64,000 nt of DNA from JAAZKV01 sp041659525 (GTDB lineage: Archaea > Iainarchaeota > Iainarchaeia > Iainarchaeales > JAAZKV01), in assembly GCA_041659525.1 (NCBI GenBank), contig JBAZYC010000001.1:558001-622000 (forward strand), in the 5' to 3' direction. Position numbers and translations under genes: made by a program. The notes under the pieces were generated by a model that worked only from the letters and a program-made list of their open reading frames with translations, was not told the DNA's origin and ran no database searches. This document shows, in pieces, positions 42,197 to 51,174 of the stretch (position 1 is the stretch's first letter; the number at the start of each line of letters is the position of its first letter).

Positions 42197-43174
42197 ATGG
42201 TTCTCGAGTCGCTGGTTGGAGAAAAAACTATTCGCCGACACCCAATTTTTGTATTTTTTCTTACTCTCTTAATTTGTGCAGGAGGAATTTTCTTTGCTAA
42301 CTTACTTTTCCCTGCTCATGCTTCTGTTTTAGCAGTTGCTTTCATTACAATTGGTTTAGTTCCGCTCGTTCACAATGTTTTGTCTTATGAGGAGGCAGAG
42401 GAGCGTGTCTCAAGAAATACTTCTACCTCCACTTTTTTTGTTCGTCACTTTGATTTGATAATGATTTATGTTTGGATTTTTGTGGGAATTATAGTTGCTT
42501 TTGCTTTTTACTATGTGTTCCTGCCTGGTCCAGAACGCATAAGCCTTTTTGATGAACAAATAAAATCTTTTTGCGCAATTTCAGGGGATTGTACTAATGG
42601 GACTCCTTTTTCAGTTGCGGGTAGAATGAGTGCTTTTGGTTTTGATTCTTGTATGTCCACTGATAGTACTATTTCTTCTTGTACTTGGTTTATTTTTGAA
42701 AACAATGCAGGGGTTTTGATTTTCACTATAGTTCTTTCTCTTTTGTATGGAGTAGGAGCAATTTTTATTATTGCTTGGAATGCTTCAATTCTGGGGGTGT
42801 TTTTTGGAGAAACTTTTCTTTCGGGGGCCCATATTAAGGGACTTGGAATGTTTCAAAGTATGTTAATAGGTCATGGTCCACCTGAACTTCTAGGATATGT
42901 TTTTGGTGCACTTGCAGGAGCAATTCTTTCAGCGATGGTTGCGAGAGGCGAATTTTTTACTCATGAATCCTCAGTAATAATTAAAGATGTTCTTTTCCTT
43001 TCCGCTCTTGCTTTATTTTCAGTTGCTTATGGGGCAATAACTGAAGCAGTAGGAATACTAAAACTAACTGAACTTTACTTTGTCTTAGGTTTCTTGTATC
43101 TAATTGTAATAATTTTTGCAGTTGTTATTTATGGACAAGGCAGATTTCCTGTAAAAAATCCTCTTGGAAATTAA
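42197..43174 (+). CDS. SpoIIM / DUF95-family membrane protein
   Basis: 325 residues, about seven membrane segments. The family signature is in the second half: IFENNAGVLIFTIVLSLLYGVGAI (F-x-N-N-x-x-V), NASILGVFFGE and IGHGPPELLGYVFGALAGAILS (the G-H-G-x-x-E-L motif). A loop of about 50 residues with four cysteines (SFCAISGDCTNG, DSCMST, SSCTW) faces outwards and may be disulphide-bonded. SpoIIM-like proteins are widespread outside spore formers and their role in archaea is unknown. Confidence 0.85.
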   Translation: MVLESLVGEKTIRRHPIFVFFLTLLICAGGIFFANLLFPAHASVLAVAFITIGLVPLVHNVLSYEEAEERVSRNTSTSTFFVRHFDLIMIYVWIFVGIIVAFAFYYVFLPGPERISLFDEQIKSFCAISGDCTNGTPFSVAGRMSAFGFDSCMSTDSTISSCTWFIFENNAGVLIFTIVLSLLYGVGAIFIIAWNASILGVFFGETFLSGAHIKGLGMFQSMLIGHGPPELLGYVFGALAGAILSAMVARGEFFTHESSVIIKDVLFLSALALFSVAYGAITEAVGILKLTELYFVLGFLYLIVIIFAVVIYGQGRFPVKNPLGN

Positions 43175-43232
43175 AATTAAATTTCTCGCCCTTTTAATTT
43201 GGTTTATAAATTGTTTTTCCTTTTAGTTATTC

Positions 43233-44108
43233 ATGGCAAAGTTCAAAACGAAAAAGCATTCTAAAAGCAAAAATCCTTTTTTGAATAATTCTTCTAAATT
43301 AATTTCAAATGTTAAAAACTCGACAACTTCTTTTTTCACTAGTATTTCAGAAAAGTTTTCTTTCCTTAAGTGGCTTGACCCTTTTACTTATGTGGATTTG
43401 TTTGTAATGCCCTTAGTAAAAAAAGTTACTACTAATTCCACAGTGGAATTTTTAGTAAATATTTTCTTTGCACTATTATTTGCTTGGATTATTTACACTC
43501 TTTTAGGATTAATTTTTGGCTCATCAACTCCGCTTGTAATAGTTTATTCTTCTTCAATGGAGAACACTTTTTTTAGAGGGGATGTAATGGCGCTTTCCTT
43601 TGCTCGTTCTTCAAACGATTTAGCTCAAGTGGTTACCTTGAATAGAGAAATAAAAAACGTTCCAGTAAGCGAATTTATTTCAAATATAACTTATAAAGAT
43701 TCTAAACTAAAGTCCCTAACTTTTAATTGCGGAGTTAATTGTACAAAAGAAATAACTCCCAATACTAATGGAAATGTAGTTGTTTACTCTGCTTTTCCTT
43801 CAGGTTTACCAATTATTCACCGGGCAATTGTTCAAATTCAAGCAAAAGATGGAAATTTTATTTTAACAAAAGGAGATAACTCTTTGACAAACCCAACTTT
43901 TGATCAGGATTGTGGGAAAGTAGTTCCTGAACTGAATGCTACCCAAAAACCTTGTATTACTTTATACCCTATTCCAGTTAGCGAGCTCCAAGGAAAATCT
44001 TTTTTCAAAATTCCTTTAGTAGGATGTGTAAAGCTTTGGTTAATGGATGATTTATTCTCATTAATTTCAACAGGTTGGGTTCCAAGGGATTTCAAAGGAA
44101 TTTGCTAA
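43233..44108 (+). CDS. Type I signal peptidase (Sec11-like)
   Basis: 291 residues. Serine protease that removes signal peptides on the outer face of the membrane. The nucleophile motif is YSSSMENTF (S108 before M109). In place of the bacterial lysine there is a histidine in GLPIIHRAI (H196), as in archaeal and ER enzymes. FILTKGDNSLTNPTFDQ is the third conserved block. An N-terminal extension of about 70 residues, Lys/Ser/Asn-rich, precedes the first membrane helix (VEFLVNIFFALLFAWIIYTLL). It probably serves the S-layer protein and other exported proteins here. ATAAATTG about 25 bases upstream is a TATA candidate. Confidence 0.9.
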   Translation: MAKFKTKKHSKSKNPFLNNSSKLISNVKNSTTSFFTSISEKFSFLKWLDPFTYVDLFVMPLVKKVTTNSTVEFLVNIFFALLFAWIIYTLLGLIFGSSTPLVIVYSSSMENTFFRGDVMALSFARSSNDLAQVVTLNREIKNVPVSEFISNITYKDSKLKSLTFNCGVNCTKEITPNTNGNVVVYSAFPSGLPIIHRAIVQIQAKDGNFILTKGDNSLTNPTFDQDCGKVVPELNATQKPCITLYPIPVSELQGKSFFKIPLVGCVKLWLMDDLFSLISTGWVPRDFKGIC

Positions 44109-44167
44109 ACCTTGGTTTTTTGTTTTCAATAAGCAAAGTTTTTATTCTAGAATTCCTTAATTTAAGT

Positions 44168-44593
44168 ATGGATTTTGTTTTAACAACTGAGTTATTAGTT
44201 CAAATTTCTTTAGTACTAATTTCGCTCTCAGTAATAGTTATTTTGGTTTCCGCTTTTTTAATTCTTAATAAAAGAAAAACCGTGGAAGAACAACATGCTC
44301 AAAAGATTTTGGATTCTCTTCAAGCTCTAAAAGAGGGTAAAACTCTAAACAAAGAAGCAAAATCAGAACCAGTTCTTGCTATAAAAAAAGAGGAGCACTC
44401 TCTCAAATCAATGTTGATTAAAAAGTTCAAACCAAAAATAGAATCTCAATTGAGTACTAAGGTAAATGTGTTAGATTTTAATGCGAAGGAAGAGAATTTT
44501 TTGGTTTTAATAGAAATTTCAGGGGTAAAATTGCTTTTGACTCTTGATTCTTCTGGAAAGATAATTGATTACAAAAAAGTAAAAAAGAATTAG
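44168..44593 (+). CDS. Single-span membrane protein of unknown function
   Basis: 141 residues from ATG 44168 (MDFVLTTELLVQISLV). The frame is open to 44075 but that start overlaps the signal peptidase gene. One hydrophobic helix near the N-terminus (LVQISLVLISLSVIVILVSAFLIL) is followed by a Lys-rich linker. A small mixed domain ends the protein (KVNVLDFNAKEENFLVLIEISGVKLLLTLDSSGKIIDYKKV), looking like four strands. No family is recognised. Confidence 0.6.
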   Translation: MDFVLTTELLVQISLVLISLSVIVILVSAFLILNKRKTVEEQHAQKILDSLQALKEGKTLNKEAKSEPVLAIKKEEHSLKSMLIKKFKPKIESQLSTKVNVLDFNAKEENFLVLIEISGVKLLLTLDSSGKIIDYKKVKKN

Positions 44594-44709
44594 TAATTTA
44601 ATAATCTAATTCACGTTTTTATCCTATTGCTTAATATTTTTTCTTTCCCCCTTCGACTGGTTTTTAAATCTAATGAAGTTCTTTGTTAATATTACAAGGG
44701 TTGGTTTGA

Positions 44710-45453
44710 ATGGAGCTAGTTTTAAAGAACGCAGATGTTTTCAAAAAAAGTATGGAAGCTATTTCTGTTTTGATTGATGAAGCTGAGTTAGTAGTTTCAC
44801 AAAATGGTTTGGAACTTAAAGCAACTGATCCTTCTCAAATTTCAATGGTTGATTTTTCTCTGCCAAAAAAAGCTTTTACAAAATTTGAAGCAATTGACAC
44901 TAGACTTGGACTTGATTTAGATTATTTGAACCAAGTATTATCAAGAGCACAAAGCGCTGATGAATTAGTATTAGGTCTTGATGAGAAAAAAGCTTTTTTG
45001 ACTGTTACTTTTAGAGGCTCTGCAGAAAGATCTTTCCAAGTTCCTTTAATTGATATTTCTTCTTCAGATGTTCCTAATCCTAGAATTGAATTTGATTCTG
45101 AATTAGTAATAACTGCCGGATTTTTACAAAGCGCATTTAAAGATGCTGCTCTAATTAGCTCTCACGTTGTTTTGGGTTGTAATGAAGAAAAGTTTTTTGT
45201 TAAAGCAACTTCTTCTAAAGGAAATTTGAACGAAGAAGTAAAACAAAACAAAGACACATTACCAGAACTGAGAGTAAAAAGAGAATGCAAAAGTATGTTC
45301 CCTTTAGATTACTTACAAGATATGTTAAAAGTTGCGTCTTCTGATACTAAAGTAAATTTGTTCATTAAGAGTAATGCTCCAATAAGAGTTTCTTACCCAA
45401 TTGGGGAAGCAAATATTAGTTATTTCTTAGCTCCAAGAATAGAGTCTCAGTAA
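44710..45453 (+). CDS. pcn: PCNA sliding clamp 1
   Basis: 247 residues. The two-lobed PCNA fold is clear: LVVSQNGLELKATDPSQISMVDFSLPKKAF, the centre-loop and interdomain connector region ERSFQVPLIDISSSDVPNP, and the C-terminal YFLAPRIESQ. It is about 45 percent similar by eye to the second clamp encoded immediately downstream. Clamps encircle DNA and bind polymerases, ligase and RfcL (whose PIP-like QATLFG tail is encoded at 31512). TATA-like GTTTTTAAATC lies about 45 bases upstream. Confidence 0.95.
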   Translation: MELVLKNADVFKKSMEAISVLIDEAELVVSQNGLELKATDPSQISMVDFSLPKKAFTKFEAIDTRLGLDLDYLNQVLSRAQSADELVLGLDEKKAFLTVTFRGSAERSFQVPLIDISSSDVPNPRIEFDSELVITAGFLQSAFKDAALISSHVVLGCNEEKFFVKATSSKGNLNEEVKQNKDTLPELRVKRECKSMFPLDYLQDMLKVASSDTKVNLFIKSNAPIRVSYPIGEANISYFLAPRIESQ

Positions 45454-45538
45454 TTAAAGAAATTAAATTTGCTTTAGGGCTTTTACCCCCAAAGTTAATT
45501 ATTAAATACTAATTCCTCTCTTCTATTTATGTGGTTTT

Positions 45539-46255
45539 GTGATTGAGTTAAAGCAAATTGATTTTTTCCGCTCAGCGGTGGATTCTATTTCTTCTTTTAT
45601 CCCCGAAGGGAATTTTAGATTTACTGATAAAGGAATTTTCTTTAAAGCAGTTGATCCTTCGCAAGTAGTTTTAGTAGATTATTTTGTTGATAAGAAGTGC
45701 TTTGACAAATATTTAGTTGAACCAAATTTTGTCGGAGTAGATGTAATTGAATTAAATAAAATTCTTCAAAGGGCTCTTCCTGATGATAAATTAGTTCTTG
45801 ATGTTTCTGATGCTGAATTAAAAATTAGATTCGAATCTGATTTGAAAAGAAATTTTCGTCTTCCTTTAATTGATGTTTCAGGTGATGAACCAAAGAGTCC
45901 TCAAACAGAGTATGATGTTAAAATAGAAATTAGTGCTTCTTCTCTTAAAGAGGTTCTAAAAGATGCTTCTTTGTTTGGTTCAAGTATTGTTCTAAAAGTA
46001 ATTGAAGGAAAATTCTTTGTAGAAGCGAAAGGTTCTCAAGGAGTAATGGAAGCAGAGGCAACTAAAGTTTCTCACGTTTCTTCAAAAAAAGAGGTTACTG
46101 CTAAATTCTCTTTAAATTTTTTCCACAACTTAGTAAAACAAGCAGATAATGATAAACTAGTTACAATTGAACTCAAAAGCGATTCTGCTATGAGAGTTTC
46201 TTACTCAATTGGCCCAAGTAGAATTGTTTTCTACTTAGCTCACATGATTTTGTAA
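45539..46255 (+). CDS. pcn: PCNA sliding clamp 2
   Basis: 238 residues from GTG 45539; an upstream ATG in another frame stops at once. FRFTDKGIFFKAVDPSQVVLVDYFVDKKCF, KRNFRLPLIDVSGDEPKSPQTEY and the end RIVFYLAHMIL follow the PCNA pattern. The usual C-terminal APRIE is altered to AHMIL, which changes the site where many PIP-box partners dock. It is 85 bases after PCNA1. Two clamps may form hetero-oligomers or be used at different times; the sequence alone does not tell which. Confidence 0.94.
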   Translation: MIELKQIDFFRSAVDSISSFIPEGNFRFTDKGIFFKAVDPSQVVLVDYFVDKKCFDKYLVEPNFVGVDVIELNKILQRALPDDKLVLDVSDAELKIRFESDLKRNFRLPLIDVSGDEPKSPQTEYDVKIEISASSLKEVLKDASLFGSSIVLKVIEGKFFVEAKGSQGVMEAEATKVSHVSSKKEVTAKFSLNFFHNLVKQADNDKLVTIELKSDSAMRVSYSIGPSRIVFYLAHMIL

Positions 46256-46372
46256 GTTAGTTTATTTCTTAATCAATTTCTTCTAAACCCCTCTAATCTT
46301 CAAAATCCCTCGTTTTTTCGCCGATAGTGTACTTTACCTAATTATTTAATGTTTTCTAATAACTAAGTTCTT

Positions 46373-47419
46373 ATGGAGCAACTGACTTTTTCACATAAAT
46401 TCCCTTTTTCAGAAATTGCTCGTAATTATTTAAAAGAACTAAACATTGGGATGGATAAACTCCCTGAAGCTTCAATAAAGAAAGCCGCTTTAATGGTTTC
46501 AAGGGCTTTTGCTAGTTCTAATTATGTTCTTGATTCACAAAATCCTTCAAAGGAATTACTTGAAACAGAATTAACCGCTTTTCCAATTGCTAAAATGTTT
46601 GTTTCAATAATGAGGGCTCCAAATATGAGAGAAAAGTTTTCTTTAATGGTTCAAAAAAGTACTTTTTCAAATTTAGTGGATTCCTCTAATCCGAAAGAAT
46701 TGTGTTTAGCTCTTGCTGATGATTTTAAAATAAAATATGAGTTCTCTGAAGACAAAAGTATTTTTGCAATAGTAAATCTTTCTCAGTACTTGGAAAGTTA
46801 TTTTATTGATCCTGAATCAAAATTAGTTAACAAAAATGTTTCGGGGGGAAAAGTTCTTTTAACAATGAATGATTTTGCTCGTTTTCTTTCAGAGAAAGCT
46901 TATGCAAAAGTTTTTGATTCTCTTCCAATTGACTCAAAGCAAATTCCAAAAGATTTGCATTCTATTTCAAAGAGTATTGATTCTCAATTAATTGTAATGG
47001 AGAAAAAAACTTTTGATTTAAAACTTGCTGGAAAAATAGATCCAACTTTGTTTCCTCCTTGTATGCAAGGATTGTATGCTGATCAATTAGCAGGAAAAAA
47101 ACTTCCTTATCTTGCAAGACTTTCGCTAGCTTCATTTTTGTATCAATTAGGGATGTCAAAAACTGAATTAATGATTCTTCTTTCAAAGAGCGCGGATTTT
47201 AAGAAAGCAATTGCAGAGTACCATGTTAATAGAATTTTTGATAAAGAGCTCTCCGCTCCGGGTTGCAAAAAAATGTTTGAATATGGGTTGAAGGTTTCTG
47301 CTTGCGAGAAAGAATGCAAGTACAAGCACCCAGTTCAATATTATACTGCGAAATTAAGAGTGAGGAATAGAATTCAAAACAAAAATAATAAAGGAGAAGC
47401 TAGAGTAATTGAAAAATAA
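46373..47419 (+). CDS. priL: DNA primase large subunit
   Basis: 348 residues. PriL supports initiation and handover of RNA primers made by PriS. The N-terminal helical domain is poorly conserved. The C-terminal iron-sulphur domain is recognised by FPPCMQGLYADQL, RLSLASFLYQLGMSK, EYHVNRIF and APGCKKMFEYGLKVSACEKECKYKHPVQYY. These provide the four cluster cysteines, with one extra Cys nearby. It is directly upstream of priS (63 bases). This order is common in archaea. Confidence 0.92.
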   Translation: MEQLTFSHKFPFSEIARNYLKELNIGMDKLPEASIKKAALMVSRAFASSNYVLDSQNPSKELLETELTAFPIAKMFVSIMRAPNMREKFSLMVQKSTFSNLVDSSNPKELCLALADDFKIKYEFSEDKSIFAIVNLSQYLESYFIDPESKLVNKNVSGGKVLLTMNDFARFLSEKAYAKVFDSLPIDSKQIPKDLHSISKSIDSQLIVMEKKTFDLKLAGKIDPTLFPPCMQGLYADQLAGKKLPYLARLSLASFLYQLGMSKTELMILLSKSADFKKAIAEYHVNRIFDKELSAPGCKKMFEYGLKVSACEKECKYKHPVQYYTAKLRVRNRIQNKNNKGEARVIEK

Positions 47420-47482
47420 ATAATTGGTAAGTAAATAATTGAAAATGAATGAATTAAAATTTAGATTTGATTTGTGATTTTT

Positions 47483-48646
47483 ATGTATGCAGAAAATTCT
47501 TCACAGGAAGCAGAATTCTTAAAAAAAGTGTTTAGTGCTTATTATGAAAAGAATTACATTAACTCAGTAATTGATCCTCAGTTTAGAGAATTTGGTTATG
47601 GGGTGTTTAAGAAAAAAATCGCAAATAGAAATATTTCCTTAATTTCTGCTGATGAAATTAATTATTTTTTAAGAAATTACAAGCCAATGTTTTTTTCTTA
47701 CTCAAATGCTTACTATAAGTTCCCTGCAAAAACTCCTATGCAATCAAAAGAATTATTTAAAGCTGATATAATTTACGAATTTGATGCAGATGAATTAGGT
47801 TTAGAAGTTCCAGAGATAAATGGGATTCAATGGTTTGACATAATTCATTTAGAGGAAGCAAAAAAACAAGTGTATAGATTATTTGATTTTTTGCACGAGG
47901 ATTTTGGTTTCTCTGATAGTGGAATGGCAATTAATTTTTCAGGTAAAGCTGGTTTTCACGTTCACTTAAGAGGAAAAGAAATTTTAGATTTAACAAAAAG
48001 AGCAAGAATAGAACTCGTTGATTATTTAACCGCGCAAAATATGGATTATACAAATTTAGGATTTAATTTAGATAATTTGACTTGCCCTAAAGTAAAAGGA
48101 CTATGGCAAAAGAGATTAACTTTTGGGGTAAAAAAGTTTTTTGAAAAAGCCCCTAAAGAGATTTCAAAAATAACAGGGTTTGCGCCTAGAAAAATTTCTT
48201 CAGTATTACAAAATAAACAAGCAGTAATAAATTCTCTTGACAAAGGGGTTTTGATGCAGCTTGATGGGAGAAAGAGTAAGGATTTTTGGAAAATAATTTT
48301 GGATACTGTTTCAAAGCAAGAAAGAGTTCCAATTGACAGACAAACTAGTATTGATTTGAATAAAATTATTAGAGTGCCAAGCACTCTGCATGGAGATACG
48401 GGGTTTGTTGCAAAAGTACTTTCAGTGGATGAATTAAAGAATTTTAATCCTTACAAGGACTCGGTTGTTTTTGATAACAAATTTTCAAAAGAATTTGGAA
48501 CAGAAAAGGTGAGTGTTTTGATAGAAAAAGCCCCTAAGTTTTCTTTGCTTGGTGAATCTTTTGGCCCTTTTGAGAATTCAATTGAGGAATTACCTTTGTT
48601 TGCGGCAGTTTATTTGATTGGAAAGGGTGCTGCAGTTCTAAAGTAA
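47483..48646 (+). CDS. priS: DNA primase small (catalytic) subunit
   Basis: 387 residues from ATG 47483, which follows GTGATTTTT; the GTG of that element (47474) is part of the ribosome binding site rather than the start. Metal-binding DxD is in YEFDADELGL (D101, D103). The nucleotide-binding motif is SGKAGFHVHLRGKE, and IDLNKIIRVPSTLHGDTGFVAKVL is the third conserved block, with a further acidic residue. The length is typical of archaeal PriS. It is followed after 75 bases by a GINS gene. Confidence 0.95.
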   Translation: MYAENSSQEAEFLKKVFSAYYEKNYINSVIDPQFREFGYGVFKKKIANRNISLISADEINYFLRNYKPMFFSYSNAYYKFPAKTPMQSKELFKADIIYEFDADELGLEVPEINGIQWFDIIHLEEAKKQVYRLFDFLHEDFGFSDSGMAINFSGKAGFHVHLRGKEILDLTKRARIELVDYLTAQNMDYTNLGFNLDNLTCPKVKGLWQKRLTFGVKKFFEKAPKEISKITGFAPRKISSVLQNKQAVINSLDKGVLMQLDGRKSKDFWKIILDTVSKQERVPIDRQTSIDLNKIIRVPSTLHGDTGFVAKVLSVDELKNFNPYKDSVVFDNKFSKEFGTEKVSVLIEKAPKFSLLGESFGPFENSIEELPLFAAVYLIGKGAAVLK

Positions 48647-48721
48647 TAATTTTTTCAAATTGCTTGGCTCAAAGCCAAGTTTTTAAGTAGTTTGTTTGCT
48701 TTATTTTTTGGGTTGGGATGA

Positions 48722-49258
48722 ATGAGAATTGATTACGACGAACTAAGGAGAATTCACCGACTTGAAAAGAACACTTCTAAGTTAGTTGAAGTGGAAGATA
48801 ATTTTATTGATTCTCTTCGTGCTTTTGTTGAAGAGGAAAAGAAAAAATACCTTGCTTCTTTAAAGAATTTTTCTGCTTCTGATGCACGCGAATTTACTAA
48901 TCTAAAAAGAGTGGTTGAAGAAATTTTTATAATGCGAGAAAAAAAGATTTTAAATAAAGCCTTAATTTCTTCTCATACAAAAGAGATTGATGGGGAAAAA
49001 ATGGATAGTCAAGAGAAAGAGACTTTCAAGAAATTATTAAAAGTACTTGAAGAGCACTTCTCTTCTTACGAATCTCTTTTTGGAGAGAAAGAAAAAAGAG
49101 AAACTGAACTTGTTAGTGTTAAAATTCTAAAAGATGTTCCTACTTTTGTTGGAACTGACATGAAGGAATATGGTCCTTTTGTAGATGGTCAAATGGTGGA
49201 TCTTCCTGCAAAAATTGCTAGACTTTTTGTTACTCGAAAAATAGCTGAGGAAAAGTAG
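48722..49258 (+). CDS. GINS complex subunit (Gins51-type)
   Basis: 178 residues. The N-terminal helical A-domain (DYDELRRIHRLEKNTSKLVEVEDNFIDSLRAFV) and the C-terminal B-domain (VKILKDVPTFVGTDMKEYGPFVDGQMVDLPAKIARLFVTRKIAEE) are in the order of archaeal Gins51 (Sld5/Psf1-like). GINS bridges MCM and GAN/Cdc45 in the replicative helicase. The gene is next to the primase genes, as in many archaea. No Gins23 gene is visible in the window. TTTTTAAGTAG about 40 bases upstream is a TATA candidate. An echo of its last six codons lies in the spacer downstream. Confidence 0.88.
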   Translation: MRIDYDELRRIHRLEKNTSKLVEVEDNFIDSLRAFVEEEKKKYLASLKNFSASDAREFTNLKRVVEEIFIMREKKILNKALISSHTKEIDGEKMDSQEKETFKKLLKVLEEHFSSYESLFGEKEKRETELVSVKILKDVPTFVGTDMKEYGPFVDGQMVDLPAKIARLFVTRKIAEEK

Positions 49259-49287
49259 CTTTCTAATTTGTTAGGTAAAAATTGCTC

Positions 49288-49334
49288 GCTATTTTTTCCA
49301 GGGAAAAATAGCTGAAGAGAAGTAGTTCTTCTCT
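49288..49334 (+). repeat. Two hairpins and an echo of the GINS 3' end
   Basis: GCTATTTTT (49288-49296) pairs with AAAAATAGC (49304-49312), and AGAGAAG (49316-49322) with CTTCTCT (49328-49334). Between and across them, AAAATAGCTGAAGAGAAGTAG encodes the same last residues and stop (KIAEEK) as the GINS gene about 60 bases upstream, with two synonymous codon swaps. It may be a duplicated gene end or a coincidence of hairpin sequence. The rest of the spacer to 49426 is T-rich with CTTTTTTAAGG as a promoter candidate. Confidence 0.45.
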
Positions 49335-49426
49335 AGAGAAAAATGAACTATTTTTTCAAGGAAAAATAAACTTTTTTTCTCCCAAGGGTACTTTTTTAAG
49401 GGCTTTTGAAGACTTCTTTTTTGTTG

Positions 49427-50194
49427 ATGACTATGGATTTACCAAATCGAGATGACTTTGCAGTTGTTAAAGTTACTCAGATTCTTGATTATGGAGCTTT
49501 TGTTGAGCTTTTAGAATACAAGAACATTAGAGGGTTTGTTCACATTAGTAATGTTTCTTCTTCTTGGGTAAAAAATATTAGAATTTTTGTAAAAATGAAT
49601 CAAGTTAGAGTTGCTAAAGTACTTAACGTTGATCCAGTAAAAAACCAAATCGATTTATCTTTCGCTGGAGTTAATCCAATGAGAGAAAGACAAGTTCTTA
49701 CTCAATTCAAACAAATTAACAGAGAAGAAAAATTAATTGAGATTTTAGCAAAAATGACTAACAAACCTTTTGATGATGTTTGGGCAGCAGTAGCTGAACC
49801 ACTAAATCAAGAACACGGTTCTTTGTACGAAGCTTTTGAAAAAATTGCTTTAGGTTATGATCCTTCTGCTGTTCTACCAAAAGAATGGGTTGCTCCAGTA
49901 AAAGAATTAGTAGAAAAAAATATTGTTGTTTCAAAAAAAGAACTTGGGGGTCAATTAAAATTAACCTCTCTTGCTTCAAATGGACTTGAAGATGTAAAGC
50001 AAGTACTCGCTGAAGCTGAATCAGTTAAGGGTTGTGAAATTTCTTACACTGGCGGAGGCTCTTACAAAGTTGCTTGTAATGGATTAACTTTCAAAGACGC
50101 TGACAAAATTCTTTCCTTGGTTATAGCTAATACTGAAAAGAAAGCAAAGAAACTGGGAGTTTCTTTCGAATTCAAAAGAGAAGAGAAAAAATAG
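49427..50194 (+). CDS. eif2a: Translation initiation factor aIF2, alpha subunit
   Basis: 255 residues from ATG 49427 (ATG 49433 is equally possible). The N-terminal S1 domain has DFAVVKVTQILDYGAFVELLEYKNIRGFVHISNVSSSWVKNIR. The helical middle (VLTQFKQINREEKLIEILAKMTNKPFDDVWAAVA) and the C-terminal alpha-beta domain (GLTFKDADKILSLVIANTEKKAKKLGVSFEF) complete the standard protein. aIF2-alpha strengthens initiator tRNA binding by the gamma subunit. The usual Nop10 gene is missing between it and the PAC2 gene, and the 109-base gap holds no such ORF. Confidence 0.95.
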   Translation: MTMDLPNRDDFAVVKVTQILDYGAFVELLEYKNIRGFVHISNVSSSWVKNIRIFVKMNQVRVAKVLNVDPVKNQIDLSFAGVNPMRERQVLTQFKQINREEKLIEILAKMTNKPFDDVWAAVAEPLNQEHGSLYEAFEKIALGYDPSAVLPKEWVAPVKELVEKNIVVSKKELGGQLKLTSLASNGLEDVKQVLAEAESVKGCEISYTGGGSYKVACNGLTFKDADKILSLVIANTEKKAKKLGVSFEFKREEKK

Positions 50195-50303
50195 TTCTTA
50201 GTGAGAAAAACTAATTCTTACTTTGAAAAAACTAATTATTGCTTTTATTTTTTCCCCAGCTTTTCCAGTTGGTTTTTATTCCTTTTCTTTCAAGTACTCC
50301 ATT

Positions 50304-51083
50304 ATGCCTACAAAGATTTTGGTTCTAAAAAAACCTGTGCTAAAAGATGCAGCGCTTATTGTTGGGTTACCCGGAATTGGTTTAGTTGGAAAAATTAGTG
50401 TTGATTATTTACTAAAACAATTTAAAGCTGAAAAAGTGGGTGAAGTATTATCAGATTCTTTTCCTCCAAGTGTTCACACTAAAGAATCAAAGATTTTTTT
50501 AATTAAGGACGAAATTTTTTATTTTAATTTTAAAGGAAAAGATTTTCTTTTCTTAGTTGGGCCAGTTCAACCTACTCTTGATTTCAAAGTGGGTTCTTCT
50601 CATGAGCATTACGAATTTGCAGAGACTCTTGTTAGTTACTTCAAAAGTATTGGAGTAAGTGAAATAGTTACTCTTGCAGGAATAAATGTTGGGGATAATA
50701 GAATTAACAAAAAACCAGAAGTAATTGTTGCGGGAACCGATGATGAAATATTAGCTTTGTGGAAGAAGCACGGTGCTAAGGAAGATAAAAAAGAAGGATT
50801 AATTTCTGGAGCTGCTGGATTATTTGTTGGTATTGGAAGATTACACTCAATTAAAGGAGCTTGTTTAATGGGTGAAACTAATCCTCAATTAGTTTACGGA
50901 GACCACGGTAGTGCTAAGCAAGTAATTGAAGTTATTTCAAAGCGATTTGGTTTCAAAATTAAAATGAAGTCAATTGAAAAAGAATCAAAGCAAATTGAAA
51001 AAGCTTTCAAAGAACTAACTACTCACTTAGAACCACAAATGGAAGAAGAGAAACTAATAGGTAGTCTTAGTTACGTGCGATAA
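50304..51083 (+). CDS. PAC2-family proteasome assembly chaperone homologue
   Basis: 259 residues from ATG 50304 (MPTKILVLKKPVLKDAALIVGLPGIGLVGKISVDYL). The frame is open to 50223 but that start adds a hydrophobic leader not found in the family. GLPGIGLVG, EIVTLAGINVG, ISGAAGLFVGIGRLHSIKGACLMGETNP and DHGSAKQVIEVISKRFG are the conserved blocks. Archaeal members are linked to proteasome assembly by homology, and the gene commonly follows aIF2-alpha. The C-terminus is an extended helix. Confidence 0.88.
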   Translation: MPTKILVLKKPVLKDAALIVGLPGIGLVGKISVDYLLKQFKAEKVGEVLSDSFPPSVHTKESKIFLIKDEIFYFNFKGKDFLFLVGPVQPTLDFKVGSSHEHYEFAETLVSYFKSIGVSEIVTLAGINVGDNRINKKPEVIVAGTDDEILALWKKHGAKEDKKEGLISGAAGLFVGIGRLHSIKGACLMGETNPQLVYGDHGSAKQVIEVISKRFGFKIKMKSIEKESKQIEKAFKELTTHLEPQMEEEKLIGSLSYVR

Positions 51084-51122
51084 TTCTTTTGAGTTACTTT
51101 AAGTAATTTTTTAAGAGAATTA
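51081..51122 (+). terminator. Hairpin terminator after the PAC2 gene
   Basis: AATTCTTTT pairs with AAGAGAATT, and inside it GTTACTT pairs with AAGTAAT. The hairpin overlaps the stop codon and is followed by T-rich sequence on both strands, serving two converging genes. Confidence 0.5.
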
Positions 51123-51174
51123 TTTAATCTTTTTAGTTTTATTTTTTTATTTAGAAAGTTTCTAATTTTATTTT

